A stretch of DNA of 19,867 nucleotides from Lachnospiraceae bacterium UBA7225 (GTDB lineage Bacteria > Bacillota > Clostridia > Lachnospirales > Lachnospiraceae), in assembly GCA_002473385.1 (NCBI GenBank), contig DKTR01000094.1, forward strand, positions 1 through 19,867. The letters run 5' to 3'. The notes beneath the pieces were generated by a model that worked only from the letters and a program-made list of their open reading frames with translations, ran no database searches and was not told where the DNA came from. Shown here piece after piece: positions 7,473 through 16,646 of the stretch. The first letter of the stretch is position 1. Every line of letters begins with the position of its first letter. Both the position numbers and the translations under genes were made by a program.

Positions 7473-9065
7473 TCATTTTGTAAGCTCCGCACGGTAATCC
7501 CGCGGGCTTTTTCCGGTAATCTTGCGGAATACCCTGTTAAAATAGGTATAATCATCGTATCCTGTCAAAAAGGCGATTTCCGTAAGGCTTTTTTCCGGTT
7601 CTTTCATATATTCCTGTGCGCGCCGGATGCGCGTTTTCGCAATATAAAGCATAACGTTTTCCCCGGTCTCCTGCCGGAACAGGCGCGAGAAATACGTGTT
7701 CTCCACATGGAATTGTTCCGCAAGAGAAGAAAGCGTCAGTTCCTCAAAAAAATGCTCGTCGATATATGCCGCCGCCTGCTTTACCAGCCCTCTTGTCGTA
7801 TCCGGCACCGTCCCCTGACGGAGGGACATCACAAAATCAACCGCTTCCTCCATCACCTCGCACAGATATGCGGCATCCAGTTGTTCCACCACCTTATCGG
7901 CAAGATCCGCCAGATTTTCCATGGCAACGGCATCCGCCGCACTCATATCAGCGGCAAAGTCATTCTGGATCATATTTAAAATTTTTCGGACGGTCTGACG
8001 CGCCTCCAGATAGCTCCACTCGTTTTGCACAGCCTCCGTCTCGATCACTCTGCGCAGATATCTTTTTGCCTCCAGCGGCTGGTTTTTGCGGAGCATCTGC
8101 TTCAGCTCCTGTATCTGCGCATCTTCGAACCGCGTTTCGATTTTCTGCCCCTGTATTTCATTTCTCTCCCGGCAGAACAGGATCTGATTTTCTCTTAAAA
8201 ATCTTCTGGTCACCAGACAGGCGATTGCCTGCGTATAAGCGCGGTGCAGACTGTCCAGGGAATACGACTGCTCACTGACGGCAACCGTGACCGGCGCCTG
8301 CGTGATTCTGCCAAAATGCGCCGCAATCCTTCCGGCAAGCGAACTCATCTCCCTGATTTCCGCCTCTGTCACGATCAAGAACTCATTTGAGCGGTAGATG
8401 TGATTGAACACAAACATATTCTTCTCTTCGCCCGCCATTTCGCGCAGCCGCTTCTTTACCTTCCACGACAGCAGATTCTGATCATACTGACAGGCTTCGG
8501 TCAGCTCCCGCATATTATGGATTTTTATCAGCATCAGGCTTGCCGCCGCAAAATCAAGCTTACTATTCATCGTGATATTCGGTGTAAACGGCACCTCCTG
8601 TTTTTCCAGCAGGCGGCTGAATTCCCTATCCTGCAGAAGAGACGCCGCTTTCTGCAGCTCGAGGCTGCGGCTCTGTTTTTCACTGATCTTCTCCAGGGCT
8701 TTTGACAGCGCGTGAATCAGATCCATCTTGCTGACCGGCTTCAGCAGATAATTGACCGAACCGGCAAGAAAAGATTCCTTTACATATTCAAAATCATCAT
8801 ACCCGCTGATGACAAACGTGATAACCTCCGGATAGCGCTCCTGCACGATCTGCAGAAGCTTCACGCCGTCAATGTACGGCATATTGATATCTGTGATTAA
8901 AATATCCGGCGTTTCCTTCTCCATTTTTCGCAGCACATCCTCTCCGTCGCACGCCGGCGGAAGACAGATCAGCGAATATTCCTCCCACCGCAGCATCCGG
9001 CAGAGCTTTTCCCTCGTCCAGTATTCATCATCCGCGATCAGCACCTTGTATTTTCTGCTTTCCAT
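7473..9065 (-). CDS. response regulator, receiver domain plus AraC-type HTH (YesN-like)
   Basis: A 530-residue two-component response regulator. Receiver domain (~5-122): acidic pair D12/D13, phosphorylated aspartate D59 in LITDINMP, S87 in VISGYDD and K109 in LLKPV. All required residues are present. A long middle region (~135-420) links to the C-terminal AraC/XylS DNA-binding domain (~425-530) with two helix-turn-helix motifs, ending in the signature AFLTGYDDYTYFNRVFRKITG-SPRDYR. It overlaps the sensor kinase gene by 28 bp; its ribosome site (GAGGTGGAG) lies in the kinase C-terminus. It probably activates the sugar-transport operon that starts at 7327 when the partner kinase senses an extracellular sugar. 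The target is inferred from position. Confidence 0.94.
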   Translation of the reverse strand: MESRKYKVLIADDEYWTREKLCRMLRWEEYSLICLPPACDGEDVLRKMEKETPDILITDINMPYIDGVKLLQIVQERYPEVITFVISGYDDFEYVKESFLAGSVNYLLKPVSKMDLIHALSKALEKISEKQSRSLELQKAASLLQDREFSRLLEKQEVPFTPNITMNSKLDFAAASLMLIKIHNMRELTEACQYDQNLLSWKVKKRLREMAGEEKNMFVFNHIYRSNEFLIVTEAEIREMSSLAGRIAAHFGRITQAPVTVAVSEQSYSLDSLHRAYTQAIACLVTRRFLRENQILFCRERNEIQGQKIETRFEDAQIQELKQMLRKNQPLEAKRYLRRVIETEAVQNEWSYLEARQTVRKILNMIQNDFAADMSAADAVAMENLADLADKVVEQLDAAYLCEVMEEAVDFVMSLRQGTVPDTTRGLVKQAAAYIDEHFFEELTLSSLAEQFHVENTYFSRLFRQETGENVMLYIAKTRIRRAQEYMKEPEKSLTEIAFLTGYDDYTYFNRVFRKITGKSPRDYRAELTK

Positions 9066-10846
9066 AACTCCACCTCGTCCATTTTTCTGCGCGGAATGAC
9101 AAGGTAGACCCTTGTTCCCTTTCCTTCCTCGCTTTCGATCGTCACCCCATAAGCCTCCCCATATAACATTTTCATGCGGGAGTCTATATTGGAAAGACCG
9201 ATCGACGTTTCCTGCTCCGTATGCGGCTGCAGCAGCTCCTTCATCCGCTGTGGACTAATGCCGACGCCGTTGTCCTCCACAACGATCCGCAGATTTTCCT
9301 TCCATTTGTGTGCGCGGACAGTTACCCGCTTTGCCCCACGCGCATTTTTCAGACCATGTGTAAGCGCGTTTTCTACAAGCGGCTGGATGGATATCCGCGG
9401 CAGAGTATCCTGCAGGATATCCTCCTCCACCTCAAAAACATACGCCACGGTTCCCTGCATACGGACATTCATTACATAAATATAGTTTTTCAGATGCGCG
9501 ATCTCCCTGGCGACTGTGGAAAAAGGGTTCTTCATATCCAGGCTATAGCGGAAAATATTGGATAGCGACTGGCTGAGTGCGCCTACCTCCGGACAATCTG
9601 AAAGCTCGGCAATGCTGCTCATCGTATCCAGTGTATTGTACAGAAAGTGCGGATTGATCTGCGCCTGCAGCGCCTTGTATTCCGCGCGGTTTACCATCAG
9701 CTTCGCCTCGTACTCCCGCGCGATCAGCCCTTCAATGCGGTCGAGCATCTCATTGAAGGTCCGTCCAAGCTGCCCGATCTCGTCCTCCGGCAGATTTATC
9801 ATGCGAAGCTGCGTCTCTCCGCCCTTGATGCGCACCATCGTCTCCGTCATTTTTTCAAGCTGCCGTGTCAGACCGCGCGAAATCGGATAAGAAAGCAGAA
9901 CCGCCGCTGCGCTCATCGCAATTCCGACCATAAGCAGATACCGCGTCAGCGTCCGCTGATTTTTCTCAAGCAGGCTCTGCGGCATCAGCGCATAGCTTCC
10001 AATATTGTATTTATCCTGCTGCACACGAAAGAATACCTGATTTTCACGCTCTGTTATCGCCTCCTCCTCTGCCGATTCCGCCATAATTTCTGATGAAGCG
10101 CTCTCAAAATTCGCCTGCTGCGCCTCCGAAAGTTCTCCGGTTGCCGTGATTGCGCGGTCTCCCAGGGGCTGGATCCATACATAGCCTTCCCCGCCCTCTG
10201 TATATTTGTTCATTAAATAGCGCAGCGCCTTTTCATCGGTATCGCAGACGACATAGCCAATCACCTGACGATTATGGTAAAGCTTTACTGCAAAGCGCGC
10301 AATATCCTTTTGACGGTATACGTTGTAATAGCTGCTCACCAGCATGATCGAGTCATCCGACGCTACATAATCCTTTACCTTCCGCGCATTCGTATCTTGC
10401 GTTCCGTCATAAATATCCGCCGGATAGGTATGCTTCGGCGTCATCGCCTTGCGATAGGTACTAATGATCTCGTGGTCTGCGGTGTATAAATAAAGCGCAA
10501 GAACACTCAGGGAAGTGTCAAAATTTTCATTCCCGATATTATATGCCAGCCGGTTCCATTTCTCGCGCAGCGTTTCCACTGACACACCCTTTCGCAGATC
10601 TGAAATAAAAACGCTCTGATTATAAAGATGCAGCAGTCCGTTTTCTATCGACCGTGCATAGCTCTCAATCTCATTCTGCATATTTTCCATCAGACGTAAG
10701 TTTTCTTCTTTTGCCTCCTGGTAGATCAGCGTAGAAGACGTACGAAGATATAAAACCGTCTGCAGGATCAGCGCCGAAAGAGAAATTCCCAGGCACAATG
10801 CCAGTATCTTCCCGCGCATACGCATGCTTTTCCTCTTTCCTCCCAT
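9038..10846 (-). CDS. sensor histidine kinase, YesM/LytS-type
   Basis: A 602-residue membrane sensor kinase. The layout is: membrane segment ~14-34, extracellular sensor region ~35-300 (no recognisable small-molecule motif), second membrane segment ~302-324, HAMP linker ~322-375, then the His_kinase/HATPase module. The phosphoacceptor is H400 in QAQINPHFLYNTLD. The N box is VENALTHGLK (491-500), the G1 box DNGVGI (525-530), with GLSNIDSRMKMLYG following. The gene overlaps its response regulator gene and is placed between two sugar operons, so it most likely detects an extracellular oligosaccharide, directly or through a binding protein. Start uncertain: the ATG at 10846 has only a purine-rich stretch just before it, whereas the ATG at 10825 (residue 8) has GAGG at 6 nt and may be the real start. 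Confidence 0.94.
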   Translation of the reverse strand: MGGKRKSMRMRGKILALCLGISLSALILQTVLYLRTSSTLIYQEAKEENLRLMENMQNEIESYARSIENGLLHLYNQSVFISDLRKGVSVETLREKWNRLAYNIGNENFDTSLSVLALYLYTADHEIISTYRKAMTPKHTYPADIYDGTQDTNARKVKDYVASDDSIMLVSSYYNVYRQKDIARFAVKLYHNRQVIGYVVCDTDEKALRYLMNKYTEGGEGYVWIQPLGDRAITATGELSEAQQANFESASSEIMAESAEEEAITERENQVFFRVQQDKYNIGSYALMPQSLLEKNQRTLTRYLLMVGIAMSAAAVLLSYPISRGLTRQLEKMTETMVRIKGGETQLRMINLPEDEIGQLGRTFNEMLDRIEGLIAREYEAKLMVNRAEYKALQAQINPHFLYNTLDTMSSIAELSDCPEVGALSQSLSNIFRYSLDMKNPFSTVAREIAHLKNYIYVMNVRMQGTVAYVFEVEEDILQDTLPRISIQPLVENALTHGLKNARGAKRVTVRAHKWKENLRIVVEDNGVGISPQRMKELLQPHTEQETSIGLSNIDSRMKMLYGEAYGVTIESEEGKGTRVYLVIPRRKMDEVELWKAENTRC

Positions 10847-10874
10847 ATCCTTTCCCCCGCATTTCTCATTCTGT

Positions 10875-10908
10875 CTTATAGTTTACCAAACTGCAGCGAA
10901 AATTGGTA
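10875..10908 (-). promoter_or_regulatory. possible promoter and operator of the two-component genes
   Basis: On the minus strand, a -10-like TATAAG (10875-10880) has no good -35 at 17 bp (ATTTTC, 10898-10903). A perfect inverted repeat TACCAA (10903-10908) - 13 bp - TTGGTA (10884-10889) sits directly upstream of the -10, covering the spacer and -35. Some promoter is needed here because a strong terminator lies just upstream at 10920-10963. The exact boxes are a guess. Confidence 0.35.
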
Positions 10909-10919
10909 TATGGAATTGT

Positions 10920-10963
10920 AAAAAAGCCTTCTCTGCCGCACAGATGACAGAAAAGGCTTTTTT
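10920..10963. terminator. strong bidirectional terminator ending the GH32-GH13-GH36 operon
   Basis: A perfect 11-bp inverted repeat (aaaaaagcctt 10920-10930 / aaggctttttt 10953-10963) is extended by five more pairs, one of them a G-T wobble, around a ~12-nt loop. It is followed by T runs on both strands. It begins directly after the stop codon of the alpha-galactosidase at 10964 and insulates the two-component genes from the upstream operon. Confidence 0.88.
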
Positions 10964-13153
10964 CTATTTTATCTTTTTTATACACACCATATAGGAATCG
11001 TAATTGCACTGTGGCTTTGGCAGCACCATTCCGCCGCACATCAATGCCGCGCCGGTATATGTCACGCCGCCGGCGTCATAGAGCGCATCCTTTTGTAATC
11101 CCTTCCATTTCACGCGCAGAGGCTTCGGGTTTGCATGCAAATCAGTAAATACCACACTCAGCGAAGCACACGCTTTATCCTGCGACACATAGCTCCACGC
11201 CGTGTAATCGCGGTTTTCAAACGGCGAACTCAGCCGGTAATAATTACCCTGCACAAACAGCTCGCTATACGCATTGTAAACTGCGATCTGCCTGCGCGCC
11301 TCCTGCCTGTCCTCCTCTGAGAGCAGGCTTAAATCCAGCTCATAGCCGAACGACCCCTGCATCGCGCAGATTCCACGCGTCTGAAACGGCGTAACGCGCC
11401 CGTTCTGATGGTTCGGGCAGACCGACACATGAGCGGCAACCGCCGACATCGGATAACCGAAGGAGGTTCCATAATGTATCCGCAGACGCTCGATTGCATC
11501 CGTATTGTCGCTGCACCATATCTGCGGCGCATAGTAGAGCATCCCCGCGTCAAACCTTCCCCCGCCGCCGTTGCAGCCCTCCAGAAGGACCTCCGGATAA
11601 TTCGTAAGCAGGTATTCCTGCAGCTCGTACAGTCCCAGCACATAAAGATGGCGGATGGCGCCCTGGGAAAGCTGCGGATTGGCGCTGCTGTAAATATTGT
11701 CAATGCAGCGGTTGATGTCCCATTTTATATAAGAAATGTCTGCGCTCTGCATCACACGGTCAATGCATTCTTTCAGATATTCCAGCACCTCCCGGTTTGA
11801 CAGATCAAGCGCCAGCTGGTTTCTGCCGCGCCCCGGAAGCCTTCCCGGAATCGTCAGCGCCCACTCCGGATGCGCACGGTAAAGGTCGCTGTCCTCCGAG
11901 ACCATTTCCGGCTCTATCCAGATGCCGAATTTCAGACCCAGCTTTTTTATCTCCTCTGCCAGTTCCCGCAGGCTGCAGCCCAGCTTCTTTTCATTTACAT
12001 ACCAGTCGCCAAGCCCGGAATTATCATCGTCCCGCTTTCCGAACCAGCCGTCGTCCAGCACCATCATATCCAGTCCGAGATCCGCGGCCTGCCGGGCAAT
12101 CTCCAGCAGCTTTTCCGCATTAAAGTCGAAATACGTCGCTTCCCAGTTGTTCACCAGCGTCGGGCGTTTTTTGTTTTTCCACGGGCTGCGAATCAGATGG
12201 TCCAGATATGCCCGCTGCAGACACTGTGACAAATCCGTCAGACCATCCGGCGTGTAAGAGAGCGCCGTCTCCGGCGTATAAAAGCACTCCTGCGGCTGCA
12301 GCGTCCAGGAAAATTCGTCATCGGAAAGACCGCAAACCAGACGCAGACTGTCAAACTGGTCACGCTCCATCTGGATACGGAAGCAGCCGCTGTACAGAAG
12401 GGAAATTCCATAGCAGCCGCCGGCATCCTCCGTCGTTTCTTTCCCACAGAGAATCACAAACGGATTGTGCTGGTGGCTGGACGTCCCCCGCCCGCTGCTA
12501 ATTTCTGTAATGCCGTGCGGAAACGGGCGGCGCTCCGCCTGCCGCTCCCCGGTATGTTTTCCATAAAAGTGCAGCAGTTCCAGCTCTTCATCCGGGAAAT
12601 CCACCGACATGCTCATCACGCGCTTCAGTTCCACCGGAGCCGTACCCCGGTTTTCCACCGCCACCGCGCGGGTAATCACATTTTTCTCTGCAAACACCCC
12701 GTAAAAAAGCTTCACATAAATCTCTTCATATAAATCCTTCAGCGTAATCTCCAGTGTCTGTGCACCACCCGCCTGTCCGGCAAACATTGCCGGGAGCTGC
12801 GGCAGCGCGTATTTTCCATCGTAAATCTGATGTGAGACATAGCGCAGATCCAGAGCCGGCACGGCTCCTGCCCTGCCCGCCTTCATCGCCGGGACTCGGA
12901 AGTCCCCGTTCCCGTAAACCGCGTATTCCAGCGGATAATAATCCATCGAATAGGTACGGTCATTTACATCGCCCGGCTGCGCGCAAAAGCCATGATCCTC
13001 CGGGACGATCAGGTAAGAAAAATCACTTTCATCAGCAGAAGCTCCATAATATGTATGCAGCAGCACGCCATGCGGATCCACTTTCATCTGATAGGTGCTC
13101 TTTGCCATCTGGAGCGTAAACGTTTTTGTATGCTCATTATATAAAATCGCCAT
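10964..13153 (-). CDS. alpha-galactosidase, canonical GH36 (AgaA/RafA type)
   Basis: A 729-residue cytoplasmic enzyme of the length usual for bacterial tetrameric GH36 alpha-galactosidases. It has an N-terminal beta-supersandwich (~1-320), a catalytic barrel (~330-650) and a C-terminal beta domain. Key motifs: VNNWEATYFDF (334-344), VLDDGWFGKRDDD (365-377), GIWIEPEMV (410-418), nucleophile D479 in YIKWDINR, EGCNGGGGRFD (525-535) and acid/base D549 in WCSDNTDA. These match the positions known for Geobacillus AgaA (D478/D548). It removes terminal alpha-1,6-galactose from raffinose, stachyose or melibiose, giving sucrose or glucose plus galactose. The start ATG at 13153 has AAGGAGAG upstream. 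It lies 48 bp after the amylosucrase-like gene, in one operon with it and the GH32 gene. No frameshift or missing residue is visible. Confidence 0.96.
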   Translation of the reverse strand: MAILYNEHTKTFTLQMAKSTYQMKVDPHGVLLHTYYGASADESDFSYLIVPEDHGFCAQPGDVNDRTYSMDYYPLEYAVYGNGDFRVPAMKAGRAGAVPALDLRYVSHQIYDGKYALPQLPAMFAGQAGGAQTLEITLKDLYEEIYVKLFYGVFAEKNVITRAVAVENRGTAPVELKRVMSMSVDFPDEELELLHFYGKHTGERQAERRPFPHGITEISSGRGTSSHQHNPFVILCGKETTEDAGGCYGISLLYSGCFRIQMERDQFDSLRLVCGLSDDEFSWTLQPQECFYTPETALSYTPDGLTDLSQCLQRAYLDHLIRSPWKNKKRPTLVNNWEATYFDFNAEKLLEIARQAADLGLDMMVLDDGWFGKRDDDNSGLGDWYVNEKKLGCSLRELAEEIKKLGLKFGIWIEPEMVSEDSDLYRAHPEWALTIPGRLPGRGRNQLALDLSNREVLEYLKECIDRVMQSADISYIKWDINRCIDNIYSSANPQLSQGAIRHLYVLGLYELQEYLLTNYPEVLLEGCNGGGGRFDAGMLYYAPQIWCSDNTDAIERLRIHYGTSFGYPMSAVAAHVSVCPNHQNGRVTPFQTRGICAMQGSFGYELDLSLLSEEDRQEARRQIAVYNAYSELFVQGNYYRLSSPFENRDYTAWSYVSQDKACASLSVVFTDLHANPKPLRVKWKGLQKDALYDAGGVTYTGAALMCGGMVLPKPQCNYDSYMVCIKKIK

Positions 13154-13201
13154 TTGCCGTGTCTCTCCTTCTTCGCCTGCCAGGCTGTCTGCCGCACTGG
13201 C

Positions 13202-15070
13202 TTATTCTGTTCTTTTCAGCCAGAAAAATCCGTTGCCGGGAACCGTCACCGCTGATGCCTCCATAGACGTTCCGGTAACCAGATCCCTATATATGCCGTC
13301 TTTTTCTCCGATCCAGGCTGTTTTTTCAAATTCACTGAAATTAAAAAGCCCGATCAGCTTTTCCCCCTCATACCTGCGCACTATGCAGATCACTGCCTGC
13401 TCGCCGGTCTCCAGCGTGTAAAAATCTGCCGTCGATATAAACACCTTTTCCCGCGCCCGGATCTCCTCCAGCCTGCGCAGCCCATGAAAAATCTGCTCCG
13501 GAACGCTGCCCGCCTCCCGGATCTCATCAACCAGCTCCCAGCGGAATTTTCCTCTGTGTACATAGCGGGAATCCGGTGCTTTTTCCGGAATTTCTTTATA
13601 TGCATAATCATTGGTCTGTCCCACTTCGTCGCCGCTGTAAAGCATTGGAATGCCCGACTGTGTAAACATAAAGGCATGAAGCATCAGATCCCGCTGAATC
13701 GCATATACCATCTGCCCGTCGTCCTGCTCAAAGCCCGCCTTCTCCACACCGCACATCGAAGCGGCTGTTCCGCAGAAGCGCGCGTCCCCCGTCACCGGAT
13801 CGGCATTGTAGAGTTCGCCGCGGCTATAGCTTCCCGCCGCGCTTCCGGTAAAGAAATCGTTGATATACTGCTTATGGGACCGCTCATTCATCCCCCACCA
13901 CTGCAGGGTTGCATAATCCAGCCCCCAGCCGATATCATCGTGACAGCGCAGATAATTCAAAAAAACATATTCCTTTGGCAGAGCCGCCAGAATATCCATC
14001 TGCCGCTTCAGAAGACGAGTGTCCCTGGTCGCCAGCGAATTCCACATCGTCGCCATCGTCGTTACATTATACAGCATGTGACATTCCGGCTTTTCCACCG
14101 TTCCAAAATACGGCGCAACCTTGGATGGCTCCATCACGACCTCTCCCAGCAGCAGCACTCCCGGGCAGACAATCTCGCCAATCATGCGCATCATGCGCAC
14201 GATGGTGTGGACCTGCGGAAGATTCCGGCAATCTGTCCCCAGCTCCTTCCAGATATACGGCACCGCATCAATGCGGATCACATCAATGCCGACGTTGGCA
14301 AAAAACAGGAAATTGTACATCATCTCGTTAAACACCCGCGGATTACGGTAGTTCAGATCCCACTGGTACGGATAAAATGTCGTCATAACGTAATGACCAA
14401 TTTCCGGCAGCCAGGTAAAATTACCGGGCGCCGTCGTCGGGAACACCTGCGGCACCGTCTGCTCGTATCTTTTCGGTATGTCATAATTATCAAAAAAGAA
14501 ATAGCGGCTCATGTACTCGCCCTCACCTCTGCGGGCGCGCACTGCCCATTCATGGTCCTCTGAAGTATGGTTCATCACAAAGTCCATACATACACTCATG
14601 CTTTTTTCGTGACACGCCGCCGTCACCTCTTTCAGATCCTCCATAGTGCCAAGCTCCGGCTGCACCTTCCGGAAATCCGCTACCGCGTAACCACCGTCAG
14701 AGCGTCCCTTCGGGCTTTCCAGAAGCGGCATCAGATGCACATAATTTACACCGCAGTTCTTCAGATAATCCAGCTTCCCGCGCACCCCCTGCAGATTACC
14801 GGCAAAATTGTCCACGTACAGCATCATGCCCATCATGTCATTCTGCTTAAACCACGCCGGATTTTTCTCCCGCCAGCGGTCCATTTCCTTCAGATTATCA
14901 CACCGCTCCCGGTAAAACCGATACATCTGTCCACACAGTTCGTCAAACATCCAGTCATTCTGGTACAATTCCATATAGAGCCATCTGAGCTCATCCAGAT
15001 GGCTCTGAAAACGCTTCTGATATTCTGTCTCTTCAAGAGTCTGCTTTCTTTTTTCTCTCTGCGTTTGCAT
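13202..15070 (-). CDS. amylosucrase-family GH13 enzyme (GH13_4)
   Basis: A 622-residue protein closely following Neisseria amylosucrase in length and motif order. It has an N-terminal helical domain (~1-75), then MMLYVDNFAGNLQGVRGKLDYL (83-104), HLMPLLESPKGRSDGGYAV (112-130), DFVMNHTSEDHEWA (163-176) and the WDLNYRNP segment (237-244). The nucleophile is D268 in VIRIDAV, the acid/base E310 in LLLGEVV, and the transition-state stabiliser D378 in LRCHDDIGW. Expected reaction: transfer of glucose from sucrose to an alpha-1,4-glucan with release of fructose (EC 2.4.1.4). Some GH13_4 members are mainly sucrose hydrolases, and the sequence alone does not decide. No signal peptide is present, so it acts in the cytoplasm. 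AGGAGGAGG precedes the ATG; the gap to the GH32 stop codon is 11 bp. Confidence 0.9.
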   Translation of the reverse strand: MQTQREKRKQTLEETEYQKRFQSHLDELRWLYMELYQNDWMFDELCGQMYRFYRERCDNLKEMDRWREKNPAWFKQNDMMGMMLYVDNFAGNLQGVRGKLDYLKNCGVNYVHLMPLLESPKGRSDGGYAVADFRKVQPELGTMEDLKEVTAACHEKSMSVCMDFVMNHTSEDHEWAVRARRGEGEYMSRYFFFDNYDIPKRYEQTVPQVFPTTAPGNFTWLPEIGHYVMTTFYPYQWDLNYRNPRVFNEMMYNFLFFANVGIDVIRIDAVPYIWKELGTDCRNLPQVHTIVRMMRMIGEIVCPGVLLLGEVVMEPSKVAPYFGTVEKPECHMLYNVTTMATMWNSLATRDTRLLKRQMDILAALPKEYVFLNYLRCHDDIGWGLDYATLQWWGMNERSHKQYINDFFTGSAAGSYSRGELYNADPVTGDARFCGTAASMCGVEKAGFEQDDGQMVYAIQRDLMLHAFMFTQSGIPMLYSGDEVGQTNDYAYKEIPEKAPDSRYVHRGKFRWELVDEIREAGSVPEQIFHGLRRLEEIRAREKVFISTADFYTLETGEQAVICIVRRYEGEKLIGLFNFSEFEKTAWIGEKDGIYRDLVTGTSMEASAVTVPGNGFFWLKRTE

Positions 15071-15081
15071 GATCCTCCTCC

Positions 15082-16599
15082 TTACGGCTTCCAGGTACAG
15101 ATCCTGCCCTTCCCCTTTCCGCCCTTAATTTCAATTTTTCCGCAAAGAACATCTGAATCTGTTTCGTAATAAACATTCAGCGTCCCATTATTTGCATAAA
15201 TTTCCAGAACTCCCCGGTCAATTAAGATATGGATGTCTTCTATCGCCTCCGGAAGAGAAGTCCGCTCCTCCCTGCAGAAAATCATCCTGTCCCGTATTGA
15301 GAGCTCCTGGTTATAAAACCGCATAGAAATATTTTTATTTTCCGTCAGATCCAGCACAATCTCGGTCACCGCATCCTCGTCCGTCTCCAGACAGAATCCG
15401 TCTTCTCCAAGCGTAAATTCCGCCGCTGTCTCTTTTGTTTCCTCATATTCACGCACCGGAAGCAGGGACAGCAGGATGTCTTTCCCGCGTTTCACAAGAC
15501 CAAGTTCGCGCGGAATTCCCATCATTCCGGTATACAGCTTTCCGGCATTATGGGTACGCAGCCACGGAACGCTGATCACACGGTCCTCTATACCGCTGTA
15601 GGTCTGCGCCGCATAAGGAAGATTTGTGATATAAGCCTTCCGCTGTACGCCGTCTGTCCGGTATTTATAGCCGTCAAACTGCCCCAGGTAATAGAAGCCA
15701 TCTGCACTCATAAACACCCAGATTGGTTCTCCCTCACACTCCAGACAGAACAGATCCGGGCATTCCCATGCTTCTTTCAGCACGATGCTGTCCGTCATTT
15801 TCCAGTCCTTCAGATTTTCCGAGCGGAAAAAACCAAATTTATTCTCACAGATCCACAGCGCCATGATATACGCCTTTGTCTCTTCATGCCAGAAGATCTT
15901 TGGATCCCTGGTATCCTGCTCAATCACACCGATCGCTTCTTCGGGAAGCTTTACCAGCGTCTCTCCCTCATCTGTACTGTAAGCGATCCGCTGGGTAAAC
16001 TCTTTCCCTTTGCTCCACTGGTTCATGCCGCCCGCAGCCGAATAATAAAACAGCAGCGCATCCTCCGGCAGCCCCAGCAGACCTCTCTCATTGACAATAC
16101 CGCAGCCCGAATAGACCGTTCCATGTTCATCCGGATAGAGTGCATCCTCCACCTGCCGGAAATGGAGCAGATCCTCTCCCACAGCATGTCCCCACGACAT
16201 ATTCTGCCAGCGCGTATTCATCGGATTATACTGGAAAAACAAATGATATCTGCCATTGTGGTACACAAGACCATTCGGATCATTGATCCACCCTCTCTGC
16301 GCCGTAAAATGAATCAGTGGTCTTGCCAGTGGTTCCTGCATATCGCTGTCTGTCTGGCAGAACTCCCCAAAAAATGCTTCCGGGAAATTTCCCCGCAGAG
16401 ACAGTCTGCGTCCGCCATACCTGCTTACATTCAGATAACTGTAATAATCACATTTTCTGTCTGTGCCATCCTTGCAGACCGGTACCTGGAATTCAAATAA
16501 TTTTTCCTCACCGTCAAAAATCTCCAGCATTTCCTCCTGTTCCTCCGCATAAACCGGGATTCCCAGGTACTTCTGTTTCACTTCCATGTTATATTCCAT
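15082..16599 (-). CDS. GH32 beta-fructofuranosidase (sucrose/fructooligosaccharide hydrolase)
   Basis: A 505-residue enzyme. An N-terminal beta-rich extension of ~95 residues precedes the five-bladed GH32 propeller. Catalytic residues: nucleophile D107 in WINDPNG, transition-state stabiliser D232 in RDPK, acid/base E279 in WECPD. A shorter C-terminal beta-sandwich ends in the region of EIYANNGTLNVYYETD. It hydrolyses the fructosyl bond of sucrose, and possibly of raffinose or fructooligosaccharides. Phosphorylated sucrose is less likely because the neighbouring transporter is an ABC system, not a PTS. There is no signal peptide, so it is cytoplasmic. I chose the ATG at 16599 because GGAGG lies 7 nt upstream. 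The frame is open for 50 more codons into the hairpin element, but that stretch does not look like enzyme. First gene of the GH32-GH13-GH36 set. Confidence 0.93.
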   Translation of the reverse strand: MEYNMEVKQKYLGIPVYAEEQEEMLEIFDGEEKLFEFQVPVCKDGTDRKCDYYSYLNVSRYGGRRLSLRGNFPEAFFGEFCQTDSDMQEPLARPLIHFTAQRGWINDPNGLVYHNGRYHLFFQYNPMNTRWQNMSWGHAVGEDLLHFRQVEDALYPDEHGTVYSGCGIVNERGLLGLPEDALLFYYSAAGGMNQWSKGKEFTQRIAYSTDEGETLVKLPEEAIGVIEQDTRDPKIFWHEETKAYIMALWICENKFGFFRSENLKDWKMTDSIVLKEAWECPDLFCLECEGEPIWVFMSADGFYYLGQFDGYKYRTDGVQRKAYITNLPYAAQTYSGIEDRVISVPWLRTHNAGKLYTGMMGIPRELGLVKRGKDILLSLLPVREYEETKETAAEFTLGEDGFCLETDEDAVTEIVLDLTENKNISMRFYNQELSIRDRMIFCREERTSLPEAIEDIHILIDRGVLEIYANNGTLNVYYETDSDVLCGKIEIKGGKGKGRICTWKP

Positions 16600-16646
16600 A
16601 TTCTGTCCTCCAAAGCAATTCGGTTTTTTATTCCTGCGGGCAATAA

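Noticed and set aside
13154..13201. small inverted repeat (GCCAG ... CTGGC) in the gap between the amylosucrase-like and GH36 genes
   Set aside because: The stem is only 5 bp with a long loop and no T run; likely chance.
13484..14563. 359-codon open frame on the plus strand, with similar long ones at 6395-7372 and 15550-16500
   Set aside because: They lie entirely antisense to well-supported genes (amylosucrase-family, binding protein, GH32), are rich in H, R and P, and match no family I recognise. They are shadows of high-GC codon use.
15006..15019. possible CcpA catabolite-repression site (TGAAAACGCTTCTG) inside the amylosucrase-like gene
   Set aside because: The first ten bases fit the cre pattern but the conserved end (CW) does not, and it lies within coding sequence rather than at a promoter.
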